Part shown: one piece after another, positions 15,466 through 22,776 of the stretch
Position numbering within the stretch: the first letter of the stretch is position 1
Layout: the number at the start of each line of letters is the position of its first letter
Assembly: GCA_001689495.1 (NCBI GenBank)
Contig: LUJS01000005.1
Coordinates: 1 to 22,785, forward strand
DNA length: 22,785 nucleotides
Reading direction: 5' to 3'
Origin: Bacteroidales bacterium M8
GTDB lineage: Bacteria; Bacteroidota; Bacteroidia; Bacteroidales; Muribaculaceae
Notes under the pieces: generated by a model
Databases searched by the model: none
What the model was told of the DNA's origin: nothing
What the model saw: the letters and a program-made list of their open reading frames with translations, nothing else
Program-made: the position numbers and the translations under genes

Positions 15466-16110
15466 ATGATTATACCCGAGGCCGAAATAAATAAATTACC
15501 GCCCATTGTCCGCGATCTGTGTCGACAGTGGGCCGGTTTTATGCATGACCGCGTCAGATTCAATATGCCGGACAGTCCGATACATGCTCTGGGCCACTGC
15601 GAGCGTGTATTGCTCTACGCTCTCATCATGGGCAATCGGATTTTCGGCGACGACGGCGAGCGGCTCGAGATTCTGGCCCATGCGGCCGTGTTTCATGACA
15701 CAAGGCGTCAGGACGACTATCTGGACACAGGTCACGGAGCGAGGGCGGCGGTTTACTACAAGGAGTTCTGCGAAGAGAATGACGACATTGCCTATCATCC
15801 CGAGTCGGCGTTGCTGATGCGCTATCACGATCTTGACGACCGCAAGGGATACAAGGCCATAGAGAACGAATTCCCGGCCGATACGCGGAGAGTGGACAAG
15901 CTCTATGATATATTCAAGGACGCCGATGCTCTGGACCGCTGGCGCATCGGCCGAAACGGGCTTGACCCCGGTTATCTCCGCACGCCCGAGTCCCGCGAGC
16001 TTGTCGATTATGCCCGCGATCTCGTGCTCGAGACGGTCGACAGGGATTTCCTCGCGTTTATCGAGCGGAAGGTGGATGCCGCCATAGAAAGACAGAAGAG
16101 TGGTAAATAA
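15466..16110 (+). CDS. HD-domain phosphohydrolase
   Basis: This 214-residue cytoplasmic protein of the HD metal-dependent phosphohydrolase superfamily shows the conserved set of metal ligands: H44 in GHCERVLL, the HD dyad H77-D78 in AAVFHDTRR, H90 in DTGHGARAA, H121-D122 in RYHD, and D152/D154 in FKDADALDRWR. The final motif resembles predicted nucleotide hydrolases. The substrate is not identifiable from sequence. It lies 73 bases after prfC without an obvious promoter and 27 bases before pncB, so it probably shares a transcript with pncB. A link to nucleotide or NAD metabolism is therefore possible but unproven. Confidence 0.8.
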   Translation: MIIPEAEINKLPPIVRDLCRQWAGFMHDRVRFNMPDSPIHALGHCERVLLYALIMGNRIFGDDGERLEILAHAAVFHDTRRQDDYLDTGHGARAAVYYKEFCEENDDIAYHPESALLMRYHDLDDRKGYKAIENEFPADTRRVDKLYDIFKDADALDRWRIGRNGLDPGYLRTPESRELVDYARDLVLETVDRDFLAFIERKVDAAIERQKSGK

Positions 16111-16137
16111 TTAACCCGGACAAAAAACACACCTGAC

Positions 16138-17340
16138 ATGAGACAGATCATAACACACTTTACAGATGACGATCTCTATAAATTCACCATGTGCTGCGCG
16201 GTCATTGACAATTATCCCCGCACGCAGGTGAAGTATCATTTCACGGACCGTGACAATACGGTATATCCCGATGGTTTCGCCGACGAACTGAGACGTCAGA
16301 TAGAGGCTCTTGAGGGTGTAAGGATTACTGACGAGGAGATTGATTTCATGCGGCGTCGTTGCCGATACATCCCCTCGTGGTTTTACTGCTATCTCAAGGG
16401 CTTCAGCTATGACAGAAACCGTGTCAGGATAGAGCAGGATGCAGAGGGGCATCTGAGCATAGAATTCGAGGGTTGCTGGAGCGAAACCATCCTGCTCGAG
16501 GTCAAGGTGCTTGCAATTGTCTCCGAGCTCTATTACGCCATGACCGGCGAAGACCGCCGGATGGATTATGAGGCTTTTGCCGACAAGTCGCGTGTCAAGG
16601 CCGAGCGTCTGATAGACGCCGGATGCTATTTCAGCGATTTCGGCACACGTCGGCGTGCGTCATTCGAGGCTCAGGATACCGTAGTCCGCGAGATGTCTCG
16701 ATGTCAGGAAGCAAAGTCGGGCCCGGGTCGATTCGTCGGCACGAGCAACATATACATGGCCATGAAGTATGACCTGACTCCGGTCGGAACGATGGCCCAC
16801 GAACTTATATGCGCCATAGCGGGCATGTACGGCCCTCTCATGGCCAACTATCTGGCGATGAAGACGTGGTCTACTACCTATAGGGGTGCACTGGGTACTT
16901 TCCTCTACGACACATACGGGTGGCGGATCTTCAGCCTGAATTTCTCGGAAGACTATGCAAATATGTTCAAGGGCCTGCGCGTGGACAGCGGCGACAATGT
17001 AGAGCAGCTTGAGCTGATACTCGAAAAATACAGGTCGCTCGGCATAGATCCGGCATACAAGCAGATAGTCTTCAGCAACGGACTCAACGTAGACAGCGCG
17101 ATAGAGTTGCAGAGGTATGCGTCGGGCAAGTGTCAGCCCTCCTATGGCATCGGCACGCATTTCACAAACGATTTCGAGGGGATTAAACCCAGAAATATCG
17201 TCATCAAGCTGACCGACGTCAAGATAACGGAGTCGTGGCCATTCTACTCGCAGACGTGCAAATTGAGCGAGGACAAGGGAAAGTATACCGGCGACCCCGA
17301 GACTGTAAGGCGTTTCATGGAGACCCTGCATCTGCTATGA
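16138..17340 (+). CDS. pncB: Nicotinate phosphoribosyltransferase
   Basis: This 400-residue enzyme converts nicotinate and PRPP to nicotinate mononucleotide, the entry step of Preiss-Handler NAD salvage, with ATP hydrolysis. The N-terminal LYKFTMCCAV segment, the substrate region FSDFGTRRR (165-173), GTSNIYMA (201-208) and the autophosphorylated histidine H221 in TPVGTMAHE are all present. A C-terminal phosphate-binding part (about 310-345, FSNGLNVDSA and YGIGTHFTND) completes the fold. Its length matches the E. coli PncB type. It starts 27 bases after the HD-domain gene. No terminator hairpin is seen before the tRNA promoter downstream. Confidence 0.93.
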   Translation: MRQIITHFTDDDLYKFTMCCAVIDNYPRTQVKYHFTDRDNTVYPDGFADELRRQIEALEGVRITDEEIDFMRRRCRYIPSWFYCYLKGFSYDRNRVRIEQDAEGHLSIEFEGCWSETILLEVKVLAIVSELYYAMTGEDRRMDYEAFADKSRVKAERLIDAGCYFSDFGTRRRASFEAQDTVVREMSRCQEAKSGPGRFVGTSNIYMAMKYDLTPVGTMAHELICAIAGMYGPLMANYLAMKTWSTTYRGALGTFLYDTYGWRIFSLNFSEDYANMFKGLRVDSGDNVEQLELILEKYRSLGIDPAYKQIVFSNGLNVDSAIELQRYASGKCQPSYGIGTHFTNDFEGIKPRNIVIKLTDVKITESWPFYSQTCKLSEDKGKYTGDPETVRRFMETLHLL

Positions 17341-17384
17341 AGAAGAGCGGTTGCAAGTGTTAACCAAATTTAACTGTCAAAACT

Positions 17385-17414
17385 TCCAAATTAGGTTAAA
17401 TTCACCTACCTTTG
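17385..17414 (+). promoter_or_regulatory. Promoter of tRNA-Ser
   Basis: TACCTTTG (17407-17414) is a perfect -7 match, with TTC in place of TTG at the 19-base spacing (17385-17387). The predicted start is about 10 bases before the tRNA. Confidence 0.65.
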
Positions 17415-17429
17415 CACCCGTAAAACCAA

Positions 17430-17517
17430 GGAGCGATGCTCGAGTGGCTGAAGAGGCACGCCTGGAAAGCGTGTATACGTCAAAAGCGTATCGCGAGTTC
17501 GAATCTCGCTCGCTCCG
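17430..17517 (+). tRNA. tRNA-Ser (anticodon GGA)
   Basis: This 88-nucleotide class II tRNA has a 7-bp acceptor stem (GGAGCGA at 17430-17436 with TCGCTCC at 17510-17516) and discriminator G at 17517. The anticodon stem CACGC/GCGTG encloses the loop CTGGAAA with anticodon GGA at 17464-17466, reading serine UCC/UCU codons. The long variable arm (about 17474-17492, TACG paired with CGTA) is typical of tRNA-Ser, and the T arm is GCGAG TTCGAAT CTCGC. CCA is not encoded; the next bases are CAA. Confidence 0.96.
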
Positions 17518-17535
17518 CAACACATTACCTCAGAG

Positions 17536-17565
17536 AAGGGATGTCGTATTCACGACATCCCTTTT
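17536..17565 (+). terminator. Intrinsic terminator of tRNA-Ser
   Basis: A perfect 12-bp stem (17536-17547 with 17552-17563) has an ATTC tetraloop and ends in a short T tract (CCCTTTTATA). It lies 18 bases after the tRNA and isolates it from the toxin-antitoxin pair starting at 17589. Confidence 0.88.
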
Positions 17566-17588
17566 ATACTATTGGTGATGTGCGGTGA

Positions 17589-17882
17589 ATGTGCACGTCT
17601 AAAGAATGTATCCAGATCATTAACGACAACTTACTCCGGATTCAGAATGAATTTGGGGTCGAGAGGTTATCAATATTCGGCTCTGTTGCCCGAGGAGACA
17701 ATCGTCCGGACAGCGATGTGGATATTCTTGTGGAAATGCCCCCGAAAATATTTCTGATGAGTGCACTGAAAGATTTTCTTGAGCAAATACTGCATACTCC
17801 GGTAGACTTAATTCGCCGTCATTCCCACCTTTCTAAAAAGTTCATTAACCAGATTTCGCGAGATGCAATCACAATACTCTAA
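17589..17882 (+). CDS. mntA: MntA-type minimal nucleotidyltransferase (antitoxin)
   Basis: This 97-residue protein of the MNT family of DNA polymerase beta-like nucleotidyltransferases carries the exact GSx10DxD signature: G31-S32 in IFGSVARGD and D43/D45 in DSDVDI, with D73 in TPVDLI as the likely third metal ligand. In characterised MntA/HepT systems this enzyme silences the HEPN RNase by adding AMP residues to a tyrosine. It overlaps the downstream hepT by 20 bases, the normal antitoxin-then-toxin order. Base composition is more AT-rich than in the flanking housekeeping genes, suggesting acquisition. No TAnnTTTG box is visible between the tRNA terminator and the start, so the promoter is uncertain. 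Confidence 0.88.
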   Translation: MCTSKECIQIINDNLLRIQNEFGVERLSIFGSVARGDNRPDSDVDILVEMPPKIFLMSALKDFLEQILHTPVDLIRRHSHLSKKFINQISRDAITIL

Positions 17883-18264
17883 ATCCGATATTGCACGCGC
17901 TCGACAAACATTGGAATCGGTTGAAGATACCGTTATCCGGTTGATTGAGTGGAATGAAAGTATCAAATCGGCCGAAGACTACTATGCGTCTCAATCCGGG
18001 ATGCAGTTGCTTGCGGCAAATTGTACGTTGATTACTGCGATTGGAGAAGGCGTGAACAGGATTAACCGTGTATTGCCGGATTTCCTCAATACTGAGTTTC
18101 CGAATATTCCGTGGCGTGCAATAATCGGAATGCGGAATCATATAGCCCATGGTTATTTTGAACTTGATGCGGATGTTGTCTTTGAGGCAATTTCAAATGA
18201 TATTCCGCCTTTGCTTGAGGTAATCCGCCTTGCACTACAGAAGTGTACGGATGATATAAAGTAG
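17863..18264 (+). CDS. hepT: HepT-like HEPN-domain RNase toxin (DUF86)
   Basis: This 133-residue all-helical protein of the HEPN/DUF86 family is the predicted RNase toxin partner of MntA. The catalytic motif Rx4HxY is intact: R91, H96 and Y98 in MRNHIAHGYF. Y98 corresponds to the tyrosine that MntA modifies in characterised systems, so both killing and neutralisation chemistry look functional. The only reasonable start is the ATG at 17863, which overlaps mntA by 20 bases and implies coupled translation. The toxin is convergent with the gene at 18299-19123, separated by 34 bases holding a weak hairpin. Confidence 0.88.
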   Translation: MQSQYSKSDIARARQTLESVEDTVIRLIEWNESIKSAEDYYASQSGMQLLAANCTLITAIGEGVNRINRVLPDFLNTEFPNIPWRAIIGMRNHIAHGYFELDADVVFEAISNDIPPLLEVIRLALQKCTDDIK

Positions 18265-18274
18265 TAGAATCAAG

Positions 18275-18295
18275 AAGTCCACAGCTTTCGGACTT
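18275..18295. terminator. Weak hairpin between convergent genes
   Basis: A 6-bp stem (AAGTCC at 18275-18280 with GGACTT at 18290-18295) and a 9-base loop lie between hepT and the convergent gene. It could serve as a bidirectional terminator, but T tracts are poor on both sides. Confidence 0.3.
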
Positions 18296-18298
18296 AAC

Positions 18299-19123
18299 TT
18301 ATTCCACGCTATCATATTCTATATAGATGGGGGCTCCAAAAGGTAGTGCTTCCCAGTCGGATTGACTTGCATATCTATATCTGGTCCTACCCGTCATTGG
18401 CTTGCTTTTCATAATGAAATATTCACTTGAAAAGTTTTCAAGGAACTCAAGCTCGACATAGTAACTGCCCTTGCTCAATACTATTTCTTCGGGGAATTCA
18501 TAAGTAAACAATCCATTGTCGAGTTGAGATTTATCGTAGTCAAAATATATCGGATTGAAGTTTTGCAATATATATTCATCATCTTCCTTGCGATATATGT
18601 TGACCCTGAATTTCATTTTTGAGAGTGGGCGATTCTCGGTCAGGATTGTAAATCCCAACTCTTGCAGCCATCCCCGCTCCTTTACATTCAAGGGGATTGC
18701 CAAACCTTGACCTGCGGCCCTGTATCCTTCAACCTCAATATAAATGAAACCACCGGCATCCTTGCGACCTGCTATCTTATGCTTGATTCTCTGTGGTTTC
18801 ACGACAACTTCATTAAGCATCATCACATCGTCTGCGAGGAATATCGTGTCGGGCATATTCTTAATATCCTTGACAGCGAATGTCTTGGCAACATAGCCAA
18901 TGGAAGAGATTCTTATTGAGTCGTTGATGAATTCAACCGGAATTTGTAACGAGAAGTTACCCAACGTATCTGAGACTGTGCCAAGATTGCGGTTGATTAC
19001 GCCTATGCCGGCATATATTACCGGCTCGCCCGTGGATTCAGACAGCACGGTTCGAGGATGGCATATATTTGTGCCTGTCGCTGACAAAATAAGGCAAAAT
19101 ATGGTGCGAAGTAGTGATTTCAT
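18299..19123 (-). CDS. Exported transthyretin-like (CarboxypepD_reg-like) protein
   Basis: This 274-residue exported protein has a signal peptide (about residues 1-18, LLRTIFCLILSATGT). It then has a carboxypeptidase regulatory-like beta-sandwich (about 25-110): VLSESTGEPVIYAGIGV, GTVSDTLGNFSLQIP and the closing LNEVVVKP. In Bacteroidota this domain usually heads TonB-dependent receptors, but here no receptor barrel follows. The C-terminal 150 residues (GGFIYIEVEGYRAAG onward) are beta-rich and contain no motif I know, so the function is unknown. Stand-alone proteins of this layout occur in Bacteroidales. Composition is AT-rich like the adjacent toxin-antitoxin pair. Its -7 element ends four bases before the ATG, suggesting a leaderless mRNA. 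Confidence 0.75.
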   Translation of the reverse strand: MKSLLRTIFCLILSATGTNICHPRTVLSESTGEPVIYAGIGVINRNLGTVSDTLGNFSLQIPVEFINDSIRISSIGYVAKTFAVKDIKNMPDTIFLADDVMMLNEVVVKPQRIKHKIAGRKDAGGFIYIEVEGYRAAGQGLAIPLNVKERGWLQELGFTILTENRPLSKMKFRVNIYRKEDDEYILQNFNPIYFDYDKSQLDNGLFTYEFPEEIVLSKGSYYVELEFLENFSSEYFIMKSKPMTGRTRYRYASQSDWEALPFGAPIYIEYDSVE

Positions 19124-19127
19124 TGGG

Positions 19128-19135
19128 CAAAGTTA
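19128..19135 (-). promoter_or_regulatory. -7 element of the transthyretin-like gene (possibly leaderless)
   Basis: TAACTTTG on the minus strand ends four bases before the ATG at 19123. No other Met would keep the signal peptide, so the start codon probably sits at the transcript's 5' end. The -33 element is not recognisable. Confidence 0.5.
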
Positions 19136-19195
19136 GTGATAATATTGGAATTATAAGTAACTTTCAATGGAATACTTTTATGGGTTGGGGCGTAT

Positions 19196-19233
19196 AAAAC
19201 AGCGGCCGTGTCATAAAAAAATGACACAGCCGC
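19196..19233 (-). terminator. Intrinsic terminator of lepA
   Basis: A 13-bp stem including one G-T wobble (19202-19214 with 19221-19233) has a 6-base loop and a TGTTTTAT tail on the minus strand (19196-19201). It lies 20 bases after the lepA stop. Confidence 0.85.
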
Positions 19234-19252
19234 CGGTGTTGTGATGTTGTCG

Positions 19253-21040
19253 TCAGTCGAGTTTGAGGACGGCCAAGAAGGCTTTCTGAGGAACTTCGAC
19301 AGAGCCGATCTGCTTCATGCGCTTTTTGCCCTTTTTCTGTTTTTCGAGCAGCTTGCGCTTACGCGAGATGTCGCCGCCGTAACACTTGGCTGTCACGTCC
19401 TTGCGGACGGCCTTGATGGTCTCTCGGGCTATGATTTTTGCACCGATAGCCGCCTGAATGGCGATGTCGAACTGCTGTCGGGGTATCAGCTCCTTGAGCT
19501 TCTCGCACATGCGTCGGCCGAAGGTGACGGCATTGTCCGCATGGGTCAGGGTCGACAGTGCGTCCACGCTCTCGCCGTTGAGGAGTATGTCGAGTTTGAC
19601 GAGCTTGGATGTGCGGAAGTCGTGCAGGTGATAGTCAAACGAGGCATAGCCTTTAGAGATGCTCTTGAGCTTGTCGTAAAAGTCGATGACGATCTCGCCG
19701 AGGGGCATGTCGAATATCATCTCCATGCGGTTGCCCGAGATGTATTCCTGCTTGACAAGTTCGCCGCGCTTGCCGAGGCAGAGCGTCATAATCGGGCCGA
19801 TATAGTCGGCGGCGGTGATGATCGACGCGCGGATATAGGGCTCCTCGATATGGTCTATGAGGGTAGGCTCGGGGAGGCCCGAGGGGTTGTGCACCTCGGT
19901 CATCGTGCCGTGCTTGTCGAAGACCCTATAGCTTACGTTGGGGACTGTCGTGATGACGTCCATGTCGAATTCGCGACCCAGACGCTCCTGTATGATCTCC
20001 ATGTGCAGCAGTCCGAGGAATCCGCAGCGGAATCCGAATCCCAGAGCCATGGACGACTCGGGCTGGAACGTCAGCGAGGCGTCGTTGAGCTGGAGTTTCT
20101 CGAGCGATGCACGCAGATTCTCGAAGTCTTCGGTCTCGATGGGGTAGACGCCTGCGAACACCATGGGCTTGACCTCCTCGAAGCCGTCGATGGCTTCGGG
20201 GCAGGGGCGCTTGACGTGGGTTATGGTGTCGCCGACCTTGACCTCCTTGGAGGTCTTGATGCCGGAGATGATGTAGCCCACGTTGCCGGCCGAGAGCTCC
20301 TGACGCGGCTGCATCTCGAGCTTTAGGACGCCGATCTCGTCGGCATTGTATTCGCGGCCCGTGGCCACGAACTTCACGAAGTCGTCCTTGCGGATAGTTC
20401 CGTTGACGATCTTGAAATATGCTATGATGCCTCGAAAGGGGTTGAAGACCGAGTCGAAGATGAGTGCCTGTAGCGGTGCCTCGGGGTCTCCCTTTGGTGC
20501 GGGAATGCGTTCGACGATGGCGCGGAGAATCTCGGGGACACCCACGCCTGTCTTGCCTGACGCGCGGATGACCTCGGACGGATCACATCCCAGCAGGTCG
20601 ACGATCTGGTCCTCGACCTCGTCGGGCTTGGCGCTGTCAAGGTCTACCTTGTTGATGACGGGGATGATCTCCAGATCATTGTCTATCGCCATGTATAGGT
20701 TGGAGATGGTCTGTGCCTGAATGCCCTGCGAGGCATCCACGATCAGCAGGGCCCCCTCGCAGGCGGCGATGGAGCGCGATACCTCATACGAGAAGTCGAC
20801 GTGTCCCGGAGTGTCGATGAGGTTGAGGACATAGTCCTCGCCGTCCAGCTTGAAGTCCATCTGGATAGCGTGGCTCTTGATTGTGATGCCACGCTCGCGT
20901 TCGAGGTCCATGTCGTCGAGCACCTGTGCCTGAAGGTCCTTCCCGGCAACAGTGTCGGTATATTCGAGCAGACGGTCGGCCAGCGTGCTCTTGCCGTGGT
21001 CGATGTGCGCTATGATACAGAAATTGCGTATATGTTTCAT
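19253..21040 (-). CDS. lepA: Elongation factor 4 (LepA)
   Basis: This 595-residue ribosome-associated GTPase is EF4/LepA, implicated in ribosome back-translocation and 30S biogenesis. G1 AHIDHGKST (residues 11-19), the switch region RERGITIKS, G3 DTPGHVDFSYEVSR and G4 NKVDLD are present. The LepA-specific C-terminal domain is visible in the stretch AKIIARETIKAVRKDVTAKC and YGGDISRKRKLLEKQKKGKKR. Length and termination (AVLKLD) are typical. It has its own promoter, which overlaps the 3' end of the purF-like gene, and a strong terminator. Confidence 0.96.
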   Translation of the reverse strand: MKHIRNFCIIAHIDHGKSTLADRLLEYTDTVAGKDLQAQVLDDMDLERERGITIKSHAIQMDFKLDGEDYVLNLIDTPGHVDFSYEVSRSIAACEGALLIVDASQGIQAQTISNLYMAIDNDLEIIPVINKVDLDSAKPDEVEDQIVDLLGCDPSEVIRASGKTGVGVPEILRAIVERIPAPKGDPEAPLQALIFDSVFNPFRGIIAYFKIVNGTIRKDDFVKFVATGREYNADEIGVLKLEMQPRQELSAGNVGYIISGIKTSKEVKVGDTITHVKRPCPEAIDGFEEVKPMVFAGVYPIETEDFENLRASLEKLQLNDASLTFQPESSMALGFGFRCGFLGLLHMEIIQERLGREFDMDVITTVPNVSYRVFDKHGTMTEVHNPSGLPEPTLIDHIEEPYIRASIITAADYIGPIMTLCLGKRGELVKQEYISGNRMEMIFDMPLGEIVIDFYDKLKSISKGYASFDYHLHDFRTSKLVKLDILLNGESVDALSTLTHADNAVTFGRRMCEKLKELIPRQQFDIAIQAAIGAKIIARETIKAVRKDVTAKCYGGDISRKRKLLEKQKKGKKRMKQIGSVEVPQKAFLAVLKLD

Positions 21041-21049
21041 ATTCTACTG

Positions 21050-21079
21050 CAAATATACGGATTATTTTCCAAATTTCAC
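21050..21079 (-). promoter_or_regulatory. Promoter of lepA
   Basis: TATATTTG (21050-21057) matches the -7 consensus, with GTG in place of TTG at the 19-base spacing (21077-21079). The -7 box ends nine bases before the lepA ATG, so the leader is at most a few bases. Confidence 0.55.
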
Positions 21080-21082
21080 AGC

Positions 21083-22525
21083 TTATTCGCCCGGATGGTC
21101 TTCGGCCCATGCCTCGGAGGGGCATTTGCCCGAGCCGTCAAAGCAGTGGGTGCATATCCTGCACTTGGGCAGGCCTATGCTGTCGACAAGATGTTCGATC
21201 TTGCTGAACTTAAGGGTGGTAAGCTCAAGCCGGCGGGCTATCTCGGAGACCATGCGCTCGTATTCGGGGGTGCCTGTGGTCGAATAGACATCCAGCTTGG
21301 CATCGTCCTTGCCCTCGAAATCGCGGATTATGCGACGGGTGATAAGCTCAAGATCGCTTTTGGACGAGGTGAAGCCTACAAAGGGGCAGCCATAGACGAG
21401 CGGCGGACACGAAATGCGCGCATGTACCTCCTTGGCGCCGCATTCGAAGAATGTCCTGACATTGTCGCGCAGCTGCGTGCCGCGGACAATCGAGTCGTCG
21501 CAGAACACGACGCTGTTTCCGTCGAGAATGGCCTTGTTGGGAATCAGCTTCATCTTTGCCACGAGATCTCGGCGGCTTTGGTTGCCCGGCGTGAAGCTGC
21601 GGGGCCAAGTCGGTGTATATTTCAGCACGGCGCGGCGATAGGGTATCCCGTGTCCCTCGGCATAACCGAGTGCGAAGCCTACGCCCGAGTCGGGTATGCC
21701 GCACACGCAATCGGCCTCGGCGTCATCCTCGGCGCCCATGGCGCGTCCTGCAGCCTCGCGCATGTCCTCGGTATTGATGTCGTCATAGTCGCTGGCGGGG
21801 AAGCCGTAATAGACCCAAAGGAAAGAGCAGATCTGTTCGCGCCTTGCAGCCGGCTGGAGCACCTCCATGCTGTCGGCGGTCAGGCGCACTATCTCGCCCG
21901 GGCCAACGTCGCGCACGCGCTTGTAATCAAGATTGGGGAATGCCGAAGTCTCTGATGCGGCGGCATAGCCATCCTCCTTTTGTCCTATCACTATCGGGGT
22001 CCTGCCCAGATAGTCGCGGGCGGCGATGATGCCGTTTTCGGTCAGTATCAACATCGAACAGGAGCCTTTGATCTTCTTGTAGACCAGATTGATGCCGTCG
22101 ACAAACGTCTCGCCCATGTTGATGAGCAGCGCGACAAGCTCGGTCTGATTGATGTTGTTTGCCGAGAGCTCGCTGAAATGCATCCTTTCGGCAAGCAATT
22201 CGGTGGCTATCTCGCGTATGTTGTTGATTTTGGCCACGGTGACAACCGCATAGCGGCCAAGATGCGAGTTTACGATTATGGGCTGAGGATCAGTGTCGCT
22301 GATCACTCCCAGTCCCTGACATCCCGTGAATCTGTCCAGCTCGTCCTCGAACTTGGAACGGAAATAATCTCGCTCCAGACTGTGAATGGTCCGGTTGAAC
22401 CCCGCCTCGGGGTCGAAGGTCACAAGGCCGGCACGTTTCGTTCCCAGATGGGAATGATAGTCAGTGCCGTAGAAGAGATCGTTGACGCAAGGTGTCTTTG
22501 AAATAGCGCCGAAAAAGCCTCCCAT
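21083..22525 (-). CDS. PurF-like amidophosphoribosyltransferase paralogue lacking the glutaminase nucleophile
   Basis: This 480-residue PurF-family protein has an N-terminal Ntn/GATase-II-like half and a C-terminal phosphoribosyltransferase half. The PRPP motif VVFCDDSIVRGT (339-350), the MKLIPN phosphate loop (325-330) and TWPRSF (306-311) are intact. Cysteines C233, C380, C455 and C458 sit where B. subtilis-type PurF binds a [4Fe-4S] cluster; C461 and C468 are extra. The start MGGFFGAI replaces the canonical MCGIFG-type start, so the catalytic N-terminal Cys is Gly. The oxyanion HNGNL motif reads AKINN, and the conserved Arg and Asp of the glutamine site also appear changed. Homologues are common in Bacteroidales and annotated as PurF. 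It is likely ammonia-dependent or has another role. The ATG at 22525 is preferred over an extension through the promoter. Confidence 0.85.
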   Translation of the reverse strand: MGGFFGAISKTPCVNDLFYGTDYHSHLGTKRAGLVTFDPEAGFNRTIHSLERDYFRSKFEDELDRFTGCQGLGVISDTDPQPIIVNSHLGRYAVVTVAKINNIREIATELLAERMHFSELSANNINQTELVALLINMGETFVDGINLVYKKIKGSCSMLILTENGIIAARDYLGRTPIVIGQKEDGYAAASETSAFPNLDYKRVRDVGPGEIVRLTADSMEVLQPAARREQICSFLWVYYGFPASDYDDINTEDMREAAGRAMGAEDDAEADCVCGIPDSGVGFALGYAEGHGIPYRRAVLKYTPTWPRSFTPGNQSRRDLVAKMKLIPNKAILDGNSVVFCDDSIVRGTQLRDNVRTFFECGAKEVHARISCPPLVYGCPFVGFTSSKSDLELITRRIIRDFEGKDDAKLDVYSTTGTPEYERMVSEIARRLELTTLKFSKIEHLVDSIGLPKCRICTHCFDGSGKCPSEAWAEDHPGE

Positions 22526-22563
22526 AGATGTGGATATGTGTAGTGATTGGTGAAATGAAAGTG

Positions 22564-22593
22564 CAAAATTAGTGAAAATCCTCCATATGACAA
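22564..22593 (-). promoter_or_regulatory. Promoter of the purF-like gene
   Basis: On the minus strand TTG (22591-22593), 19 bases of spacer and TAATTTTG (22564-22571) exactly match the consensus. The predicted leader is about 35 bases. Confidence 0.78.
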
Positions 22594-22737
22594 TAATCCC
22601 GCAAGCCTTTTCACTCGAAAAAATATCACCATCCCACCACCCCGAAACCAACCATCAAGATAATCAGAAAGATACGACCAGAATGTCCTCGAGCCACCGT
22701 AACGGCGGCGAAGCCGGAGGCGGACAGCAAAATGTGT

Positions 22738-22776
22738 AAAAACAAATAAGTCGCTGATTATCAGCGACTTATTTGT
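22738..22776 (-). terminator. Intrinsic terminator with 17-bp arms
   Basis: The arms at 22742-22758 and 22760-22776 are perfectly complementary around a single central base, giving a hairpin with a 3-base loop once sterically allowed. A run of T follows on the minus strand (22738-22742). It would end a minus-strand transcript entering from beyond the window. Its core is the same 13-mer palindrome as at 5163-5175. Confidence 0.7.

Noticed and set aside
17498..19250. Att-site duplication of the tRNA-Ser 3' end as evidence of an integrated island.
   Set aside because: I looked for a repeat of the T-arm/acceptor sequence downstream and found none; no integrase is present either.
19241..20326. 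Plus-strand open frame (361 codons) opposite lepA.
   Set aside because: Antisense shadow of lepA, with no independent support.
20801..21955. Long plus-strand open frame (384 codons) opposite lepA and the purF-like gene.
   Set aside because: It spans two well-identified genes and their intergenic promoter, and its translation has no recognisable domain. Long antisense frames are expected from the codon bias here.
22587..22739. A 50-codon plus-strand reading frame starting ATG at 22587 and ending TAA at 22739, before the hairpin.
   Set aside because: It overlaps the purF-like promoter on the opposite strand, is low in complexity (many H, S, G, N, Q), has no ribosome binding site, and its hairpin has its T tract on the other strand.
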